Shown piece by piece: positions 1-9,545 of a stretch of DNA of 64,000 bases (positions are counted from its first letter, which is position 1; every line of letters starts with the position of its first letter). The DNA is from Lachnospiraceae bacterium XBB2008 (lineage in GTDB: Bacteria; Bacillota; Clostridia; Lachnospirales; Lachnospiraceae). Position numbers and translations under genes: made by a program. Location: assembly GCA_900102235.1 (NCBI GenBank), contig FMVL01000004.1:321745-385744 (forward strand). The letters run 5' to 3'. The notes below the pieces were generated by a model. That model ran no database searches, had not been told where the DNA came from, and worked only from the letters and a program-made list of their open reading frames with translations.

Positions 1-459
1 ACATTTCATCAGTTTCCATTTTTCAGGAATTCCAATGTTATAATATGGGGTAATAGCTGAGACCAATCCCTGAATATGTGTAATTACTTTACTTCTGATA
101 TTCAGTTGTTCGGCAGCACAAACAGCAGCATATGAGTGCCTATACTCAGTTCCCCAAATATGAATAACATCTGGTTTATAATTTTCATAAATAGAGCGGA
201 ACTCCTCAATAGAATCCCCTATTGTTGTCTCTTCAGTATTAACAGACGCATGAAATGAATAATATATCAGCCCACCCATTCGACCCATTAACATGCGAGA
301 TTCATCCCTAATAGGAAAGCACATAGCAACTTCAACACTCTCTGATTCAGAGATCATATCGAATAAACCACTTATCCATCCTTCAAAAACAGGGGGATTC
401 ACATTATATATTTGGCTAAATTCTGATGTTATAAGATTACAAATCCACAGAGCTTTCAT
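1..459 (-). CDS. Glycosyltransferase, N-terminal part (runs off the left edge)
   Basis: The reverse strand is open from an ATG to the window edge, giving 153 codons of an incomplete protein. It starts MKALWICNLITSEFSQIY and, around residue 100, has PDVIHIWGTEYRHSYA. This is the N-terminal Rossmann-half pattern of GT4-type glycosyltransferases (a strand ending in D-V-I-H, then a conserved acceptor-site loop). The GT4 donor-binding half with its EX7E motif would lie outside the window, so donor and acceptor cannot be guessed. An AAAGGA ribosome site precedes the start. It is the last visible gene of the leftward polysaccharide gene series. Assignment to the GT-B fold is fairly safe; the exact family is inference. 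Confidence 0.7.
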   Translation of the reverse strand, partial: MKALWICNLITSEFSQIYNVNPPVFEGWISGLFDMISESESVEVAMCFPIRDESRMLMGRMGGLIYYSFHASVNTEETTIGDSIEEFRSIYENYKPDVIHIWGTEYRHSYAAVCAAEQLNIRSKVITHIQGLVSAITPYYNIGIPEKWKLMKC

Positions 460-682
460 TTGTTTGAAGTCCTTTTGTTCTTTATGTGCATTTTGATAGC
501 AGGTTCCTAATCGCTAGATTTTTTCTTTAACCCTTTATTCATGATATGACCTCTCCAAAATGGATTCTTTATTGAGGATATTTCATAAACCTCTCAAACA
601 AGACTTGACTTCTGAATCGATCTCATCAAAAGAAATGGTATTTGATACTGCATGATATTTCAAATCATTCTCTGGAATTCCT
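460..682 (-). other. Spacer with a decayed reading-frame tail and an 11-codon ORF
   Basis: Directly downstream of the next glycosyltransferase, a second reading frame stays open for about 33 codons (KGIPENDLKYHAVSNTIS and onward), has protein-like composition and ends at a TGA at 583-585. It has no credible start codon and may be the tail of a lost gene. Further downstream, a GGAGAGG ribosome site (550-556) sits 7 nt before an ATG opening an 11-codon ORF, MNKGLKKKSSD, ending at 507. This could be a leader peptide for the glycosyltransferase at the window edge, or chance. No hairpin terminator is evident. Confidence 0.3.
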
Positions 683-1768
683 TTACAAGCTATCCTCCTT
701 TGATTTATCAACCCAGTCTTGAATTAAAATAACATCATGCTTCTTTTTTACTTCTTGCAATAAAGGATCATTTAAATTAATTATCGAAACAAGAATAGCA
801 TCTACTGCACAATCTAATAACATTTCTTTATCAACAACAAATACGTCCTCTATTTTTGTCCCGATCTTTCGGGAATCACCATCTGCAATAAATCGAATAT
901 TAACCTTACTATCTCGGAAAAATCTAACACAATTCTTTCCCCAAGTTCCAGCCCCCCATATTGCAATGCTTTTTGAGTTGTTCGACAATGCCAAAAAACA
1001 GTCCATTAGTTCCGGATCTTTTTTTTCCATTTTTTCATAAAATACCCTTCGCCTAATCTGAATATTTCTAGCATTTATTACATCTCGAAAAGAATCGATA
1101 TATTCTCTATATTCATATAGTATTTTCCGAACTTCGCGTAAACAATCCGAACCACGGCTCTCACTTATACCTGTTCTTCGAAAATTCGACAAAATACTAT
1201 CAATATAACGGAACACCATATTATGTGTATAACACCGAAGGATAAATTCATAATCCGCCGCAATAGAATACTCCGGTCTAAAAACACCTAATTGATCATA
1301 TACTCGTTTGCGCACAAATGTAGCTGGATGTTTTACCATCATAGCAAGCCAAGGATTAGGATCACTAACATTAGGTTTACTCACAGTACACTGCCCATAA
1401 GCATCTACCGAGTTAATATTTCCATGAACTATATCAACGTTTTCTTCGGTAAATGCATCGACCACACGTTCTATAGCCATTGGCTCTAACCAATCATCAG
1501 AATTAACAATACCTATTATTTCCCCCGTTGACGCACTAATCCCTTTATTCATAGCATAATAAATCCCGTCATCTTTTTCAGAGATATAAATCGCAATACT
1601 ATCTATATGTTTTTCAATAATCTCACAAGTTCTATCAGACGATCCACCATCTACGATAATATACTCGATATTATCATAATCTTGAGAAAGGACACTATTA
1701 ATAGTCTGTTCGATTGTTTCTTCGGAATTTAAGCAAACCGTTATAATAGATACTTTAACTCTCTTCAT
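683..1768 (-). CDS. GT2 glycosyltransferase with C-terminal Rossmann module
   Basis: The 361-residue protein begins with a GT-A fold of family 2: VSIITVCLNSEETI at the N-terminus, the nucleotide-binding VDGGSSDRT near residue 41 and NSDDW near residue 95, where the Asp residues bind the divalent metal and NDP-sugar. From about residue 267 a second domain starts with SIAIWGAGTWGKNC, a Rossmann glycine loop, followed by ADGDSRKIG. I prefer the ATG that places the first beta strand at residue 5. An in-frame start 24 codons upstream (1840) would add a poorly conserved basic leader, and neither start has a strong ribosome site. The protein is cytoplasmic with no membrane segment. Sugar specificity is unknown. 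Confidence 0.82.
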   Translation of the reverse strand: MKRVKVSIITVCLNSEETIEQTINSVLSQDYDNIEYIIVDGGSSDRTCEIIEKHIDSIAIYISEKDDGIYYAMNKGISASTGEIIGIVNSDDWLEPMAIERVVDAFTEENVDIVHGNINSVDAYGQCTVSKPNVSDPNPWLAMMVKHPATFVRKRVYDQLGVFRPEYSIAADYEFILRCYTHNMVFRYIDSILSNFRRTGISESRGSDCLREVRKILYEYREYIDSFRDVINARNIQIRRRVFYEKMEKKDPELMDCFLALSNNSKSIAIWGAGTWGKNCVRFFRDSKVNIRFIADGDSRKIGTKIEDVFVVDKEMLLDCAVDAILVSIINLNDPLLQEVKKKHDVILIQDWVDKSKEDSL

Positions 1769-1894
1769 TTTTAAGCAAATATTGTCTTTTCTATAAGCAA
1801 AAACAAAAAACCTCTTATATCTTGCTCTACTGTCTCCCATTTATCATGCATTCATCCTGATTTCCGTAATAATGTGTTTCACAAAGCACAAATC

Positions 1895-3124
1895 TCAACA
1901 CACTCTCTCATCAAATGAATGACTTTGCAAAAATACATCCGCAAATATATTGATTGGTTTTTCCCATAAGATGACATCTCGATTAACCCCCATTTCCATT
2001 AGCTGTTCAATCATGTTTTGTGCAGCATTCTGATTATTTATAGCACAAACAATATAATCATATTCTGTTTGCAATATCGTGTTCGGTAATCGAGGAGAAA
2101 TATTCATGATTTGAATTGTTGAGGGGTTATTGTCGATCCATTCCACAACAGAACACAACCTATTCCACAAAAAAAGTTTTATATAGGATATGCCACATCT
2201 CCCCGATCCAAAGACAATGATTCTTTTTCCTGACAAAAGTTTTTCGTTTGGAAAACGATACATAGGAAATGATATCGACGGATTGATTCCCAAATTATAA
2301 TCAAGCATTGAGTATAACTCATATAAAAATCGTTGTTGGAAAAAAGTATACAACATATCATCTTTCGAATAATCTTTTATAGCAGATAACATCGTATCGT
2401 ATAATCGCGCTCTTTCTTCCAAAAACCTTGGATTCGGATTATGCGTAACAGATGATTCATTGTACCGATAGTTATAAAACGCACTATGAATCACCTTTAT
2501 TGTTTTGCAGCGAAGTAAATACAGAAAACAAAATAGAAAATCTTCACCATTGACAATCTTTTGATCTGCCTGTCTATATACGCTCTTCACTAATGAGGTA
2601 CGGAACAATTTACAGACACGATTATTGGTGATTCCACCAACTCCCACCCCCTCATAAGCACCATCGCGAATAAAAAATTTCCTACATGTGTTATTATCTT
2701 GAGCATCGTATATACCCGGTGGAAGTGCATCATATCGCGTTTGTACTATGGTACCATCTTTACCGTACCATCGAATGCCGGATGAGATAAGATCGCTATC
2801 ACCGATAGTGTCTACTAAACACCTGTACATATCTGAATCTATCCAATCGTCACTATCGACAAATCCAATAAATTCACCTTCTGCTATCTCAATGCCTGCA
2901 ACCAACGCATTATGCGCCCCACCATTTTTTTTATGAATCACATATATTCTCGAATCCATTTTTGCATAATCATCACAAATGGTCCCAGAAGAATCTGTAC
3001 TTCCATCATCAACAAGTATAATTTCCAGATTGCTATATTTCTGATTGCAAATACTATCTAAGCAGTCGTAAAGATATTTCTCGCTATTATACACAGGTAC
3101 TATCACTGATACTTTTTTTTGCAT
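1895..3124 (-). CDS. GT2 glycosyltransferase with C-terminal Rossmann module
   Basis: The 409-residue protein has the GT2 catalytic core: VSVIVPVYNSEKYL, VDDGSTDSSG and VDSDDWIDSD. The C-terminal module begins near residue 300 with RIIVFGSGRCGISYI, followed by EWIDNNPSTI, the acidic end of the second strand expected for ribose binding. The start is the ATG before QKKVSV; the only upstream in-frame start is a TTG with no better ribosome site. It resembles WcaA/EpsJ-like transferases that extend a lipid-linked oligosaccharide. About 170 nt of AT-rich spacer separates it from the ATP-grasp gene upstream, with no clear promoter or hairpin. Confidence 0.82.
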   Translation of the reverse strand: MQKKVSVIVPVYNSEKYLYDCLDSICNQKYSNLEIILVDDGSTDSSGTICDDYAKMDSRIYVIHKKNGGAHNALVAGIEIAEGEFIGFVDSDDWIDSDMYRCLVDTIGDSDLISSGIRWYGKDGTIVQTRYDALPPGIYDAQDNNTCRKFFIRDGAYEGVGVGGITNNRVCKLFRTSLVKSVYRQADQKIVNGEDFLFCFLYLLRCKTIKVIHSAFYNYRYNESSVTHNPNPRFLEERARLYDTMLSAIKDYSKDDMLYTFFQQRFLYELYSMLDYNLGINPSISFPMYRFPNEKLLSGKRIIVFGSGRCGISYIKLFLWNRLCSVVEWIDNNPSTIQIMNISPRLPNTILQTEYDYIVCAINNQNAAQNMIEQLMEMGVNRDVILWEKPINIFADVFLQSHSFDERVC

Positions 3125-3294
3125 AAATAAAGACCCCAAAACTAAGATGCTCTTTTGAATTGTACATCCTTAAATCAAAAAGTATTACTTTAGCAAAAGT
3201 TATGCGCTAATCAATCATCGAAATAATATATCCATTATGTTTGCTATGAAGCAGTTATTTATGTTCCCAATATCAATAAACGCAATTGGCGATT

Positions 3295-4506
3295 CTACTC
3301 TTTTTCAGTGATCAGTAAGCCAAATTTCTTATCCCAATCTTCCGGAATAAAATGTCGTAGACCTCCCCATGATACAAAAGTAATCTCACTGAATAATACT
3401 CTTCCGTCCGGCATTAGATACCAGTCTACACGGCAATGTCTGAAGCCATCACTCAATTTTCTGCTATATTCAATAATCAGGTCTAACTGCTCAGGTTTGG
3501 GAGCTAACACTGGATCATATGGATATCCATATGAAACACCATCTTGTCTATTCCATTCAAGATCATAGAATGATGCTTTTGCCTCCTCGCGATGTGATCC
3601 AGATATACACCAGATATACTTTGGCTCACCATGAAAGCAAAAAACGTCATAATCATATACTGTTTCAGCCAACCCTTCCAAATACTCTTCACAGATTATT
3701 CTAGGTTTAATCCCTCTGTAGTTTGACTCAAACTTGTAAAAAAAGTAATCCCGATCCATCCAATACTCTAGTTCTTCAATTATAATTCCCACATCAATTG
3801 TGCTTTTATCTTTGACAATAATATTCCGCCCGGATCCATTATTCAGTTTTATAACAAAACTGTTCGGTAATGCATCGAAATTGATCTGTTCAGGTTTATC
3901 CCAAACGCCCAGGTATCTCACAAGATGTGTTTCGCCAATTTGTTTTTTCACATACTCTCTAGCCAGATACTTATCAGTCAGTTCCCTTTTTAATTCTAGA
4001 TCAGATCCATATATTTTCTCCCAATTGATTATCTCGCTATAACTAGTTGGATGCTCCCAATTCATTTTCACTCCAAATGAATTAGCGTATAATTGATCGA
4101 TTTCATCTCTATATCTGTCTTCCGGAAGATTCTTGCGATACTGATATTCCAAATCCCTATCACATATTTTGATTCTGTCACTATCAATTCCGTACCCTTC
4201 TAATTGATTCATAATTGTCCGCTGTGCTTTTCGGTTGTTTATGGCGATCAAGTATAGATACCCACTCATATCTTTATCAAATGCATCGTCCAAAGCCTCG
4301 TATTTACACAAATTTTGTATTGATACATTACGATATGATTTGCCATGCTTTGATTTGTCGTTATCCATAAATGCTACTACATCTACACCAAGCGAATGTA
4401 ATGCATCAAATAACTCATAACCGATTTTACCTGCCCCAATTATGATATACTTATATGTTTTACAATTACTATCTACGATATCGCTTAGCATTATCGGGTT
4501 TATCAT
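3295..4506 (-). CDS. TupA-like ATP-grasp ligase with N-terminal Rossmann module
   Basis: The N-terminal 125 residues are a Rossmann module: KYIIIGAGKIGYELFDAL, then VVAFMDNDKSKHGKSY. The remainder matches the TupA-type ATP-grasp family named after the teichuronopeptide gene. It shows the family-typical start NSFGVKMNWEHP, an ATP-binding lysine stretch FVIKLNNGSGRNII, ICEEYLEG as the adenine-contacting segment, and a metal-binding C-terminal part with CRVDWYLMPDGRVLFSEITF. ATP-grasp enzymes of this type join a carboxylate to an amine. In a polysaccharide locus the natural reading is amidation of a uronic or amino-acid substituent (known for the family only by analogy). At 403 aa it is longer than stand-alone members, as expected for the added module. 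Confidence 0.8.
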   Translation of the reverse strand: MINPIMLSDIVDSNCKTYKYIIIGAGKIGYELFDALHSLGVDVVAFMDNDKSKHGKSYRNVSIQNLCKYEALDDAFDKDMSGYLYLIAINNRKAQRTIMNQLEGYGIDSDRIKICDRDLEYQYRKNLPEDRYRDEIDQLYANSFGVKMNWEHPTSYSEIINWEKIYGSDLELKRELTDKYLAREYVKKQIGETHLVRYLGVWDKPEQINFDALPNSFVIKLNNGSGRNIIVKDKSTIDVGIIIEELEYWMDRDYFFYKFESNYRGIKPRIICEEYLEGLAETVYDYDVFCFHGEPKYIWCISGSHREEAKASFYDLEWNRQDGVSYGYPYDPVLAPKPEQLDLIIEYSRKLSDGFRHCRVDWYLMPDGRVLFSEITFVSWGGLRHFIPEDWDKKFGLLITEKE

Positions 4507-4541
4507 CGTTTCATCTCCTTTATATACACTATGCTATAGTT

Positions 4542-5675
4542 TTATGTTGTTCTAATATCATGTGATGTGCGAGAAATCTCACCGATTTCTCGCACATTAT
4601 TGCCAAGGCATCCTACATCATCACAAGTCAACCCATTTTTCCACAATACATATGTAAAAGAAATCTGGTCTCTAAAACTCTTCTCATAAACCTCTCTCCA
4701 CCAATCTCTCATGATTTTTTGGGTTAAGGCGTTTTGATTATTTCTTACTATAAAATTACATTCATATAATCCAAAATGTCTAGGCATACCCTGTCTCATA
4801 TATTCTCTCAGTTGCGCTCTAACAACATTTTCTGGTGCCTTAATTCCCGCCATTTTAACTCCATGAAGATATAAGCAATCCCCACCTTCTTTCGGCATTC
4901 TGAACATTCCAATACCACTACGTCCCACAGTTTTGACGTATTGCATAACATCTCCCGTAAGAAGCATATTTCCATCAATATAAATGCTATAAGCATAATC
5001 CAAAAAAATCTCACACCCATGGATTTTGCAAAATCTGTTTTTTCTAACATTATCCAGTTCAAAAGAAGGAAGTATATCGAAAATATCAATGTATTTCCAT
5101 TTTGAAGTTTCAGAGGGCTTACGATCTGTTATAATATAATAATCGCATTGCTCATTTATATACAATGGTTCTAGCACCTCATCATATCCTCCACATATAC
5201 AAGTATATACAGCCACTTGTTTGTTTTCCGGATTCCCAATAGGTTGTATTTGATATTCTGATGGTAAAATATGGGGCTCAGAAATCGGCGATACTTCTCC
5301 ACTCTCCAAAAAAATATCTACCCAAAAATCCAAACGAGCTAACTCATATACTGTAATATACTCTATGTTCTCTTTCTTAAGCTGTTGTTCTACGGGTTTT
5401 GATGATTTGGTTGAGATAAACAAAAAAACAAAAGGATTATCTAAAGCATATAATTCACTCGGAGAAATACAAATTAATCCATCCTTTATCTCCTTACCCC
5501 ATTTAGACCTATCATTATCACAGAAAAAATTTATCTTAAGCCCTTTTGAAACAAGCATTTGAATATACGAATATCCAATAACTGTCCCCATTTTCCCTGT
5601 GCCAAATATACAAACCGGTCTATGGTGTTTATGTATTTCAATAATCTTTTTTTCAAATTCATTCTCTTTATCCAT
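4542..5675 (-). CDS. DUF616 (TOD1/MUCI70-like) putative glycosyltransferase with Rossmann module
   Basis: Residues about 18-125 form a Rossmann module: PVCIFGTGKMGTVIGYSY, then INFFCDNDRSKWGKEI. From about residue 150 the sequence matches the DUF616 family. It has VAVYTCICGGYDEVLEP, CDYYIITDR, the Arg/Lys-rich NRFCKIHGCEIF, the strand YSIYIDGNMLL with a D-x-N metal-site-like motif, and the Asp/Trp-rich C-terminal part around QKIMRDWWREVY and DQISFTYVLW. DUF616 is a predicted GT-A glycosyltransferase group, in plants linked to pectin and arabinogalactan synthesis, so transfer of a sugar to the glycan is the best guess. No transmembrane segment is present. Confidence 0.75.
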   Translation of the reverse strand: MDKENEFEKKIIEIHKHHRPVCIFGTGKMGTVIGYSYIQMLVSKGLKINFFCDNDRSKWGKEIKDGLICISPSELYALDNPFVFLFISTKSSKPVEQQLKKENIEYITVYELARLDFWVDIFLESGEVSPISEPHILPSEYQIQPIGNPENKQVAVYTCICGGYDEVLEPLYINEQCDYYIITDRKPSETSKWKYIDIFDILPSFELDNVRKNRFCKIHGCEIFLDYAYSIYIDGNMLLTGDVMQYVKTVGRSGIGMFRMPKEGGDCLYLHGVKMAGIKAPENVVRAQLREYMRQGMPRHFGLYECNFIVRNNQNALTQKIMRDWWREVYEKSFRDQISFTYVLWKNGLTCDDVGCLGNNVREIGEISRTSHDIRTT

Positions 5676-5742
5676 AGAAAAACCTTACTGTATAATATGC
5701 TCACTCATATCGCATCCAGCATATTCTACATATTAATCCCTC

Positions 5743-7461
5743 TTACAAATGATTTTCAACAAATTCTAGATGGTATTTTTTATGAGGTTTCTCATAATAG
5801 TCTATCAATCTAAAGAGACATTCATCTTTTATATTAGCGATATAATATCCCTTTTTTCTTTCTCTTCTGGCTATACTATTCTCTATAAATTCATCCGATA
5901 AGTATTCAGAATGAGCCATAATATCAATTTGCAGAATTAGTGTATTCTCTATTTGAAAACGGATGGAATATTGACCCGCATTCTTGGAGCGCGCTTCCCA
6001 ACTATACCCATCAATAGCAATTCCCGAAAAGAAATCTTCAGTTATCCTACACACGTCATCAAAATCTCCAGGATCACACACAATGTCTATATCTTTTCCC
6101 AGTGGGTAATGCTTCGGAAAATCTTGAGGATAGTTTTCACTCTCTGACTTTATGATCATCCATCCATAACTCTCAAGAGAAGAAAAGAAGGCGTTCAAAT
6201 CAATCTCTGCAAATAGAAATTTTTCTACAAACTCAGACTGTTCATAATTGTCCGAAGTATGAATTATAATATCCGGGAAATAGTCATCCACTTTGGAGAT
6301 ATACTCATCTCGAATCTTTTGTTTTAGTTTTTCACCCTTTTTTGATAAAGTCGAGCCACTATCTTTTACTCTGAAGTCCGGATTACCCATCAAAATATCA
6401 AAAGAGCAAATAGAATAGGGGGCAGATTCCTTAAGGCGCTTTAATTTTGCCTCAATCTTCCATTCTGCAACGCTATCCTTACTATAAATACCTTTAATCG
6501 TTCTGCTGAACACATCGTAAGATAGATTTCGAATATCTATATTCTCAACATCATATTGATTAGAGATTTCTTTAATTATATCATCATAATACTCACTAAC
6601 CGGTGACCACAGAAAGCCTTTAATTGGTCTGAACCAATTCTTACTAATTAAACTGAGCTTCTCATCTAAAAGTAAACACTCCTGCTCTGTAAAAAACTCT
6701 TCGAACCACTCTCGTCCATATTTCACGTCTTTTACTTCATCCATGATTCTGACATGAACTCTTGGGATGCCATAATACAGTGCCAACGACAAGCGATGCG
6801 CACCATCAAACAGATTAAGTTCACGATCTACAATAATCTCGCTCGTATAATCATAACCATTTTCAGAGAACGATTTTATCAATTTTTGAAATCTTTTCTC
6901 TGCCGCATCTCCATATCCAGCCTCAACTCTGTTATTCTGTGCGCGTCTATACCATTCAGCCCCAAAGGTATTATGTCCCAAGTAACTATCAATAGCATAT
7001 AGTTTTAGTAGAATATCATATCGATTGAACTCCCCATCTCTATATTGTGCACACATAATCTCACGTGTATCGATATAGACGTCTCTAGTTATCTCTCCGT
7101 CATCGGTTTCTAGATAGGCAAATTTTAAAGCATCTACAACGGTCGTGAAAGCTTGTTCGAATAATATACGCTTTATAGTTTCCTGATATCGATCAGAAAC
7201 AGATAATAAAACCACACAGGATCGCCTAAGTGACTTATCGGAAACTTCATATACTTTGTATCCTTCGATACTATCTGGATTCCCCGTCAAGTCGGAAACA
7301 ATAAATCCCTGAAAAGCATCAAGACAATCTAATCTATTCAATAGCGAAAAGAGCTTAACCCCATACTTTCCTGCTCCAAAAACATAAAATGCCTCACCGG
7401 AGGATATTAGTTCTTTGAGTTCATGTATTTTTTCTTCATATAAACCTGCAATAGAATCCAT
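5743..7461 (-). CDS. Three-domain protein: Rossmann module, ParB-like domain, nucleotidyltransferase-like domain
   Basis: I see three regions in 572 residues. Near residue 20 the Rossmann loop reads AFYVFGAGKYGVKLFSLL, then GFIVSDLTGNPDSIEGYKVY. Around residues 200-225 IIVDRELNLFDGAHRLSLAL has the ParB/Srx-like pattern: a substrate strand, then D-G-x-H-R before a helix. From about residue 430 a polymerase-beta-type nucleotidyltransferase signature appears, with YPLGKDIDIVCDP carrying the spaced acidic pair and LILQIDIMAH as a likely third acidic strand. ParB-like folds can bind CTP and such transferases use NTPs, so a nucleotide-dependent modification of a glycan substituent is plausible but unproven. 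I know no family with this exact architecture. Start ATG, no strong ribosome site. Confidence 0.6.
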   Translation of the reverse strand: MDSIAGLYEEKIHELKELISSGEAFYVFGAGKYGVKLFSLLNRLDCLDAFQGFIVSDLTGNPDSIEGYKVYEVSDKSLRRSCVVLLSVSDRYQETIKRILFEQAFTTVVDALKFAYLETDDGEITRDVYIDTREIMCAQYRDGEFNRYDILLKLYAIDSYLGHNTFGAEWYRRAQNNRVEAGYGDAAEKRFQKLIKSFSENGYDYTSEIIVDRELNLFDGAHRLSLALYYGIPRVHVRIMDEVKDVKYGREWFEEFFTEQECLLLDEKLSLISKNWFRPIKGFLWSPVSEYYDDIIKEISNQYDVENIDIRNLSYDVFSRTIKGIYSKDSVAEWKIEAKLKRLKESAPYSICSFDILMGNPDFRVKDSGSTLSKKGEKLKQKIRDEYISKVDDYFPDIIIHTSDNYEQSEFVEKFLFAEIDLNAFFSSLESYGWMIIKSESENYPQDFPKHYPLGKDIDIVCDPGDFDDVCRITEDFFSGIAIDGYSWEARSKNAGQYSIRFQIENTLILQIDIMAHSEYLSDEFIENSIARRERKKGYYIANIKDECLFRLIDYYEKPHKKYHLEFVENHL

Positions 7462-7593
7462 ACCTATATTTCCTGTGTTTTTTTCTGCCTTCTTTGTTCC
7501 ATTCAGTTCATCTTCCGTCGTATGTCCTAATAACGATCACTCCAATATCTATGTCATGAATTTGCTTACTTAGACACGCGTTCATAGTCCAAT

Positions 7594-8784
7594 CTACTCA
7601 GCACTGTGATCCACGGATGATCGCCAAAGAAGTATTTTTTCCGCCGTCTCTCTTACAGCCCCCTCACCGCCCTTTGCTTGTGTTATATATATAGCAGCCT
7701 CTCTAACTCTGGAATCCGCATCAGCTGGACAACACCCAACTCCCACCGATTTAATGGCTTCCAGATCGTTAATGTCATCGCCAATATATGCAACTTCGTT
7801 TAGTGTAATCCTATACTTCTGGCATATTGCCTTTATTACTTGCAGTTTATCGGAAACCCCCTGACAGATTTCATCAACATTAAGTTTTTGGGCTCGTCGG
7901 GTATTTAACTCGCGATTTTCACTTGTTATGATTCCGGTTATTATCCCTTGTTCTCTCAACATACTAAAGCCCATGCCATCTCTTGTATTAAACTTTTTCA
8001 GTTCATCTCCAAATTCAGAATAATACATCCCGGCATCAGTAAGAACTCCGTCACAATCAGAAAGAAACATCTTAATATAAGGGGAATCAAGATTCTTAAC
8101 ACATTGCTTATCAGTCTTATTTCTATCAGATAGAATATTCTCAACAATTATCCAATCACTAGGTTCATCTATCTCGACATATGAATTCTCATGCATTTCG
8201 TATGCTGATATATTACCTGAGATGCGATTCTTTGACGAAAGAAGATTCTCTCTAGAAGTAATATAGAAAGCCCCATTTTCCACCAGATAGCCATCAAATT
8301 CCTGACGTCGTGGACGGGAATACACATCGTAGTTCACCGGCTCTGAAAATCCAAATTCATTTTCTTTCCAAATAAACCGTTTCTGTCTCACCACAGACAA
8401 TACACTATCTGTTCCCGGTGAGAAGTACAGTGAAAAACCATTCATCAGATCCTCAGATGTAAGTAACGGTGATGTAGCTTGAATCAAAACAAGGTTATCA
8501 AAAGCATGATTCTCAGCAAATTCCAACATGACAGATTCCGTAGAAGCAGTATCAGATGCAGATTCAGTGCTTCTATCAACGACAATCACCTTAGGCAGAT
8601 TAAAGGATTCAACAGTTTTTTTGATTATTTCACTATCAGTTGAAACGTAAACAGTTTCTATTAATTCGCAATCATTAGCAGCCTTCGCCGTCCACCATAC
8701 CAACGGATGTCCTGCCATACCTTTTATGTTTTTTAGTGGGATAGATTTACTCCCTCCTCTTACTGGAATAAAAGCAATATTCAA
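7594..8784 (-). CDS. neuA-like: CMP-ulosonate (sialic-acid-type) cytidylyltransferase fused to KdsC/NeuNAc-9-P-type HAD phosphatase
   Basis: Residues 1-215 match N-acylneuraminate cytidylyltransferases: IPVRGGSKSIPLKNIKG (CTP loop), ETVYVSTDSEII, LIQATSPLL and a substrate-binding region YSRPRRQEF. From about residue 240 a class C0 HAD phosphatase follows, with FLSDCDGVLTDAG (nucleophile Asp), GIITSENREL and VAYIGDDINDLEAI. The same order occurs in vertebrate CMAS and some bacterial enzymes. The fusion suggests a route in which a 9-phosphate ulosonic acid made by the NeuB-like enzyme (two genes upstream) is dephosphorylated and then activated to the CMP-sugar. Both active sites look intact. 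Whether the sugar is Neu5Ac, KDN, legionaminic or another nonulosonate cannot be read from the sequence. Confidence 0.85.
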   Translation of the reverse strand: MNIAFIPVRGGSKSIPLKNIKGMAGHPLVWWTAKAANDCELIETVYVSTDSEIIKKTVESFNLPKVIVVDRSTESASDTASTESVMLEFAENHAFDNLVLIQATSPLLTSEDLMNGFSLYFSPGTDSVLSVVRQKRFIWKENEFGFSEPVNYDVYSRPRRQEFDGYLVENGAFYITSRENLLSSKNRISGNISAYEMHENSYVEIDEPSDWIIVENILSDRNKTDKQCVKNLDSPYIKMFLSDCDGVLTDAGMYYSEFGDELKKFNTRDGMGFSMLREQGIITGIITSENRELNTRRAQKLNVDEICQGVSDKLQVIKAICQKYRITLNEVAYIGDDINDLEAIKSVGVGCCPADADSRVREAAIYITQAKGGEGAVRETAEKILLWRSSVDHSAE

Positions 8785-8827
8785 ATAAGTTCTCCTTTTT
8801 CGAATTAAGAATAAAAAATATAGCTTT

Positions 8828-9484
8828 TTATTCTTTAATGATATAACTGGGTTTCTTATGAGATATTCTCAATTTCTTTAATACTGGTTTACCATCAAAG
8901 AACTCGTCTATTGCATCAGTCTCGCCTGCAACTCCATAATCATCAGCAACAATAATGCCTCCCTGTACCACCCTATCATAAAGAATTTCGAGTGCCTTTT
9001 TCGATGGCTCATATATGTCTGTATCAATATGCAACAGCGATATCCGCAAAAACGGATGTTGTTTTATATATTTTTCAAGTGTTTCTAGTATATCTCCTTT
9101 TACAAGTTCAACGTTTCCAAAGCCTTTCAAGGCGAGGGATTTTTCTAATTCTTCAATTTCCAGATAATCTCCCCCAGTCTCATTCAACCATTTTTTTCTG
9201 AATAATTCATCCCCTTCATTATGGGCTTCCGGAAATGGTCCAAACATATCAAAGCCTATTATTTTGCGACTTTCTTGGTTCTCAAGCAGCTCTCTAAAAG
9301 TGGCCCATTGTATCAATGATCCTCCCCTAAATACTCCGCATTCCACTATATCTCCAGGAAGGTTTATTACCATTTTATATAGTTCATAGTGCGATATAAT
9401 ATTCCCAATTCTTGATGGTTGCGTTGTCAGATAAAAACCATTCTCGTAATCCATTGTTCTTGTTTCATCAAATTTGTTAATCAT
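8828..9484 (-). CDS. TylF/MycF-family macrocin-type O-methyltransferase
   Basis: The 218-residue SAM-dependent methyltransferase carries the TylF family markers: PGDIVECGVFRGGSLIQWA (SAM loop), IIGFDMFGPFPEAH, and SLLHIDTDIYEPSKKALEIL with the metal-binding DTD, then GGIIVADDYG. Family members methylate sugar hydroxyls in a Mg2+-dependent way, so it probably methylates a sugar of this glycan or of its precursor. A GAGGTGAG ribosome site lies five bases before the ATG. It is placed between the nonulosonate synthase and the CMP-synthetase genes, which suggests that sugar as one possible target (inference). Confidence 0.85.
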   Translation of the reverse strand: MINKFDETRTMDYENGFYLTTQPSRIGNIISHYELYKMVINLPGDIVECGVFRGGSLIQWATFRELLENQESRKIIGFDMFGPFPEAHNEGDELFRKKWLNETGGDYLEIEELEKSLALKGFGNVELVKGDILETLEKYIKQHPFLRISLLHIDTDIYEPSKKALEILYDRVVQGGIIVADDYGVAGETDAIDEFFDGKPVLKKLRISHKKPSYIIKE

Positions 9485-9545
9485 TATTTCTCACCTCAAT
9501 TTATGACCTATATACCATTTATTAATCAGCAATTCTATACTATTT

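Noticed and set aside
9485-9545. A hidden SAF domain for the NeuB-like protein
   Set aside because: Only about 60 nt separate the stop codon from the next gene, too short for a SAF domain in any frame.
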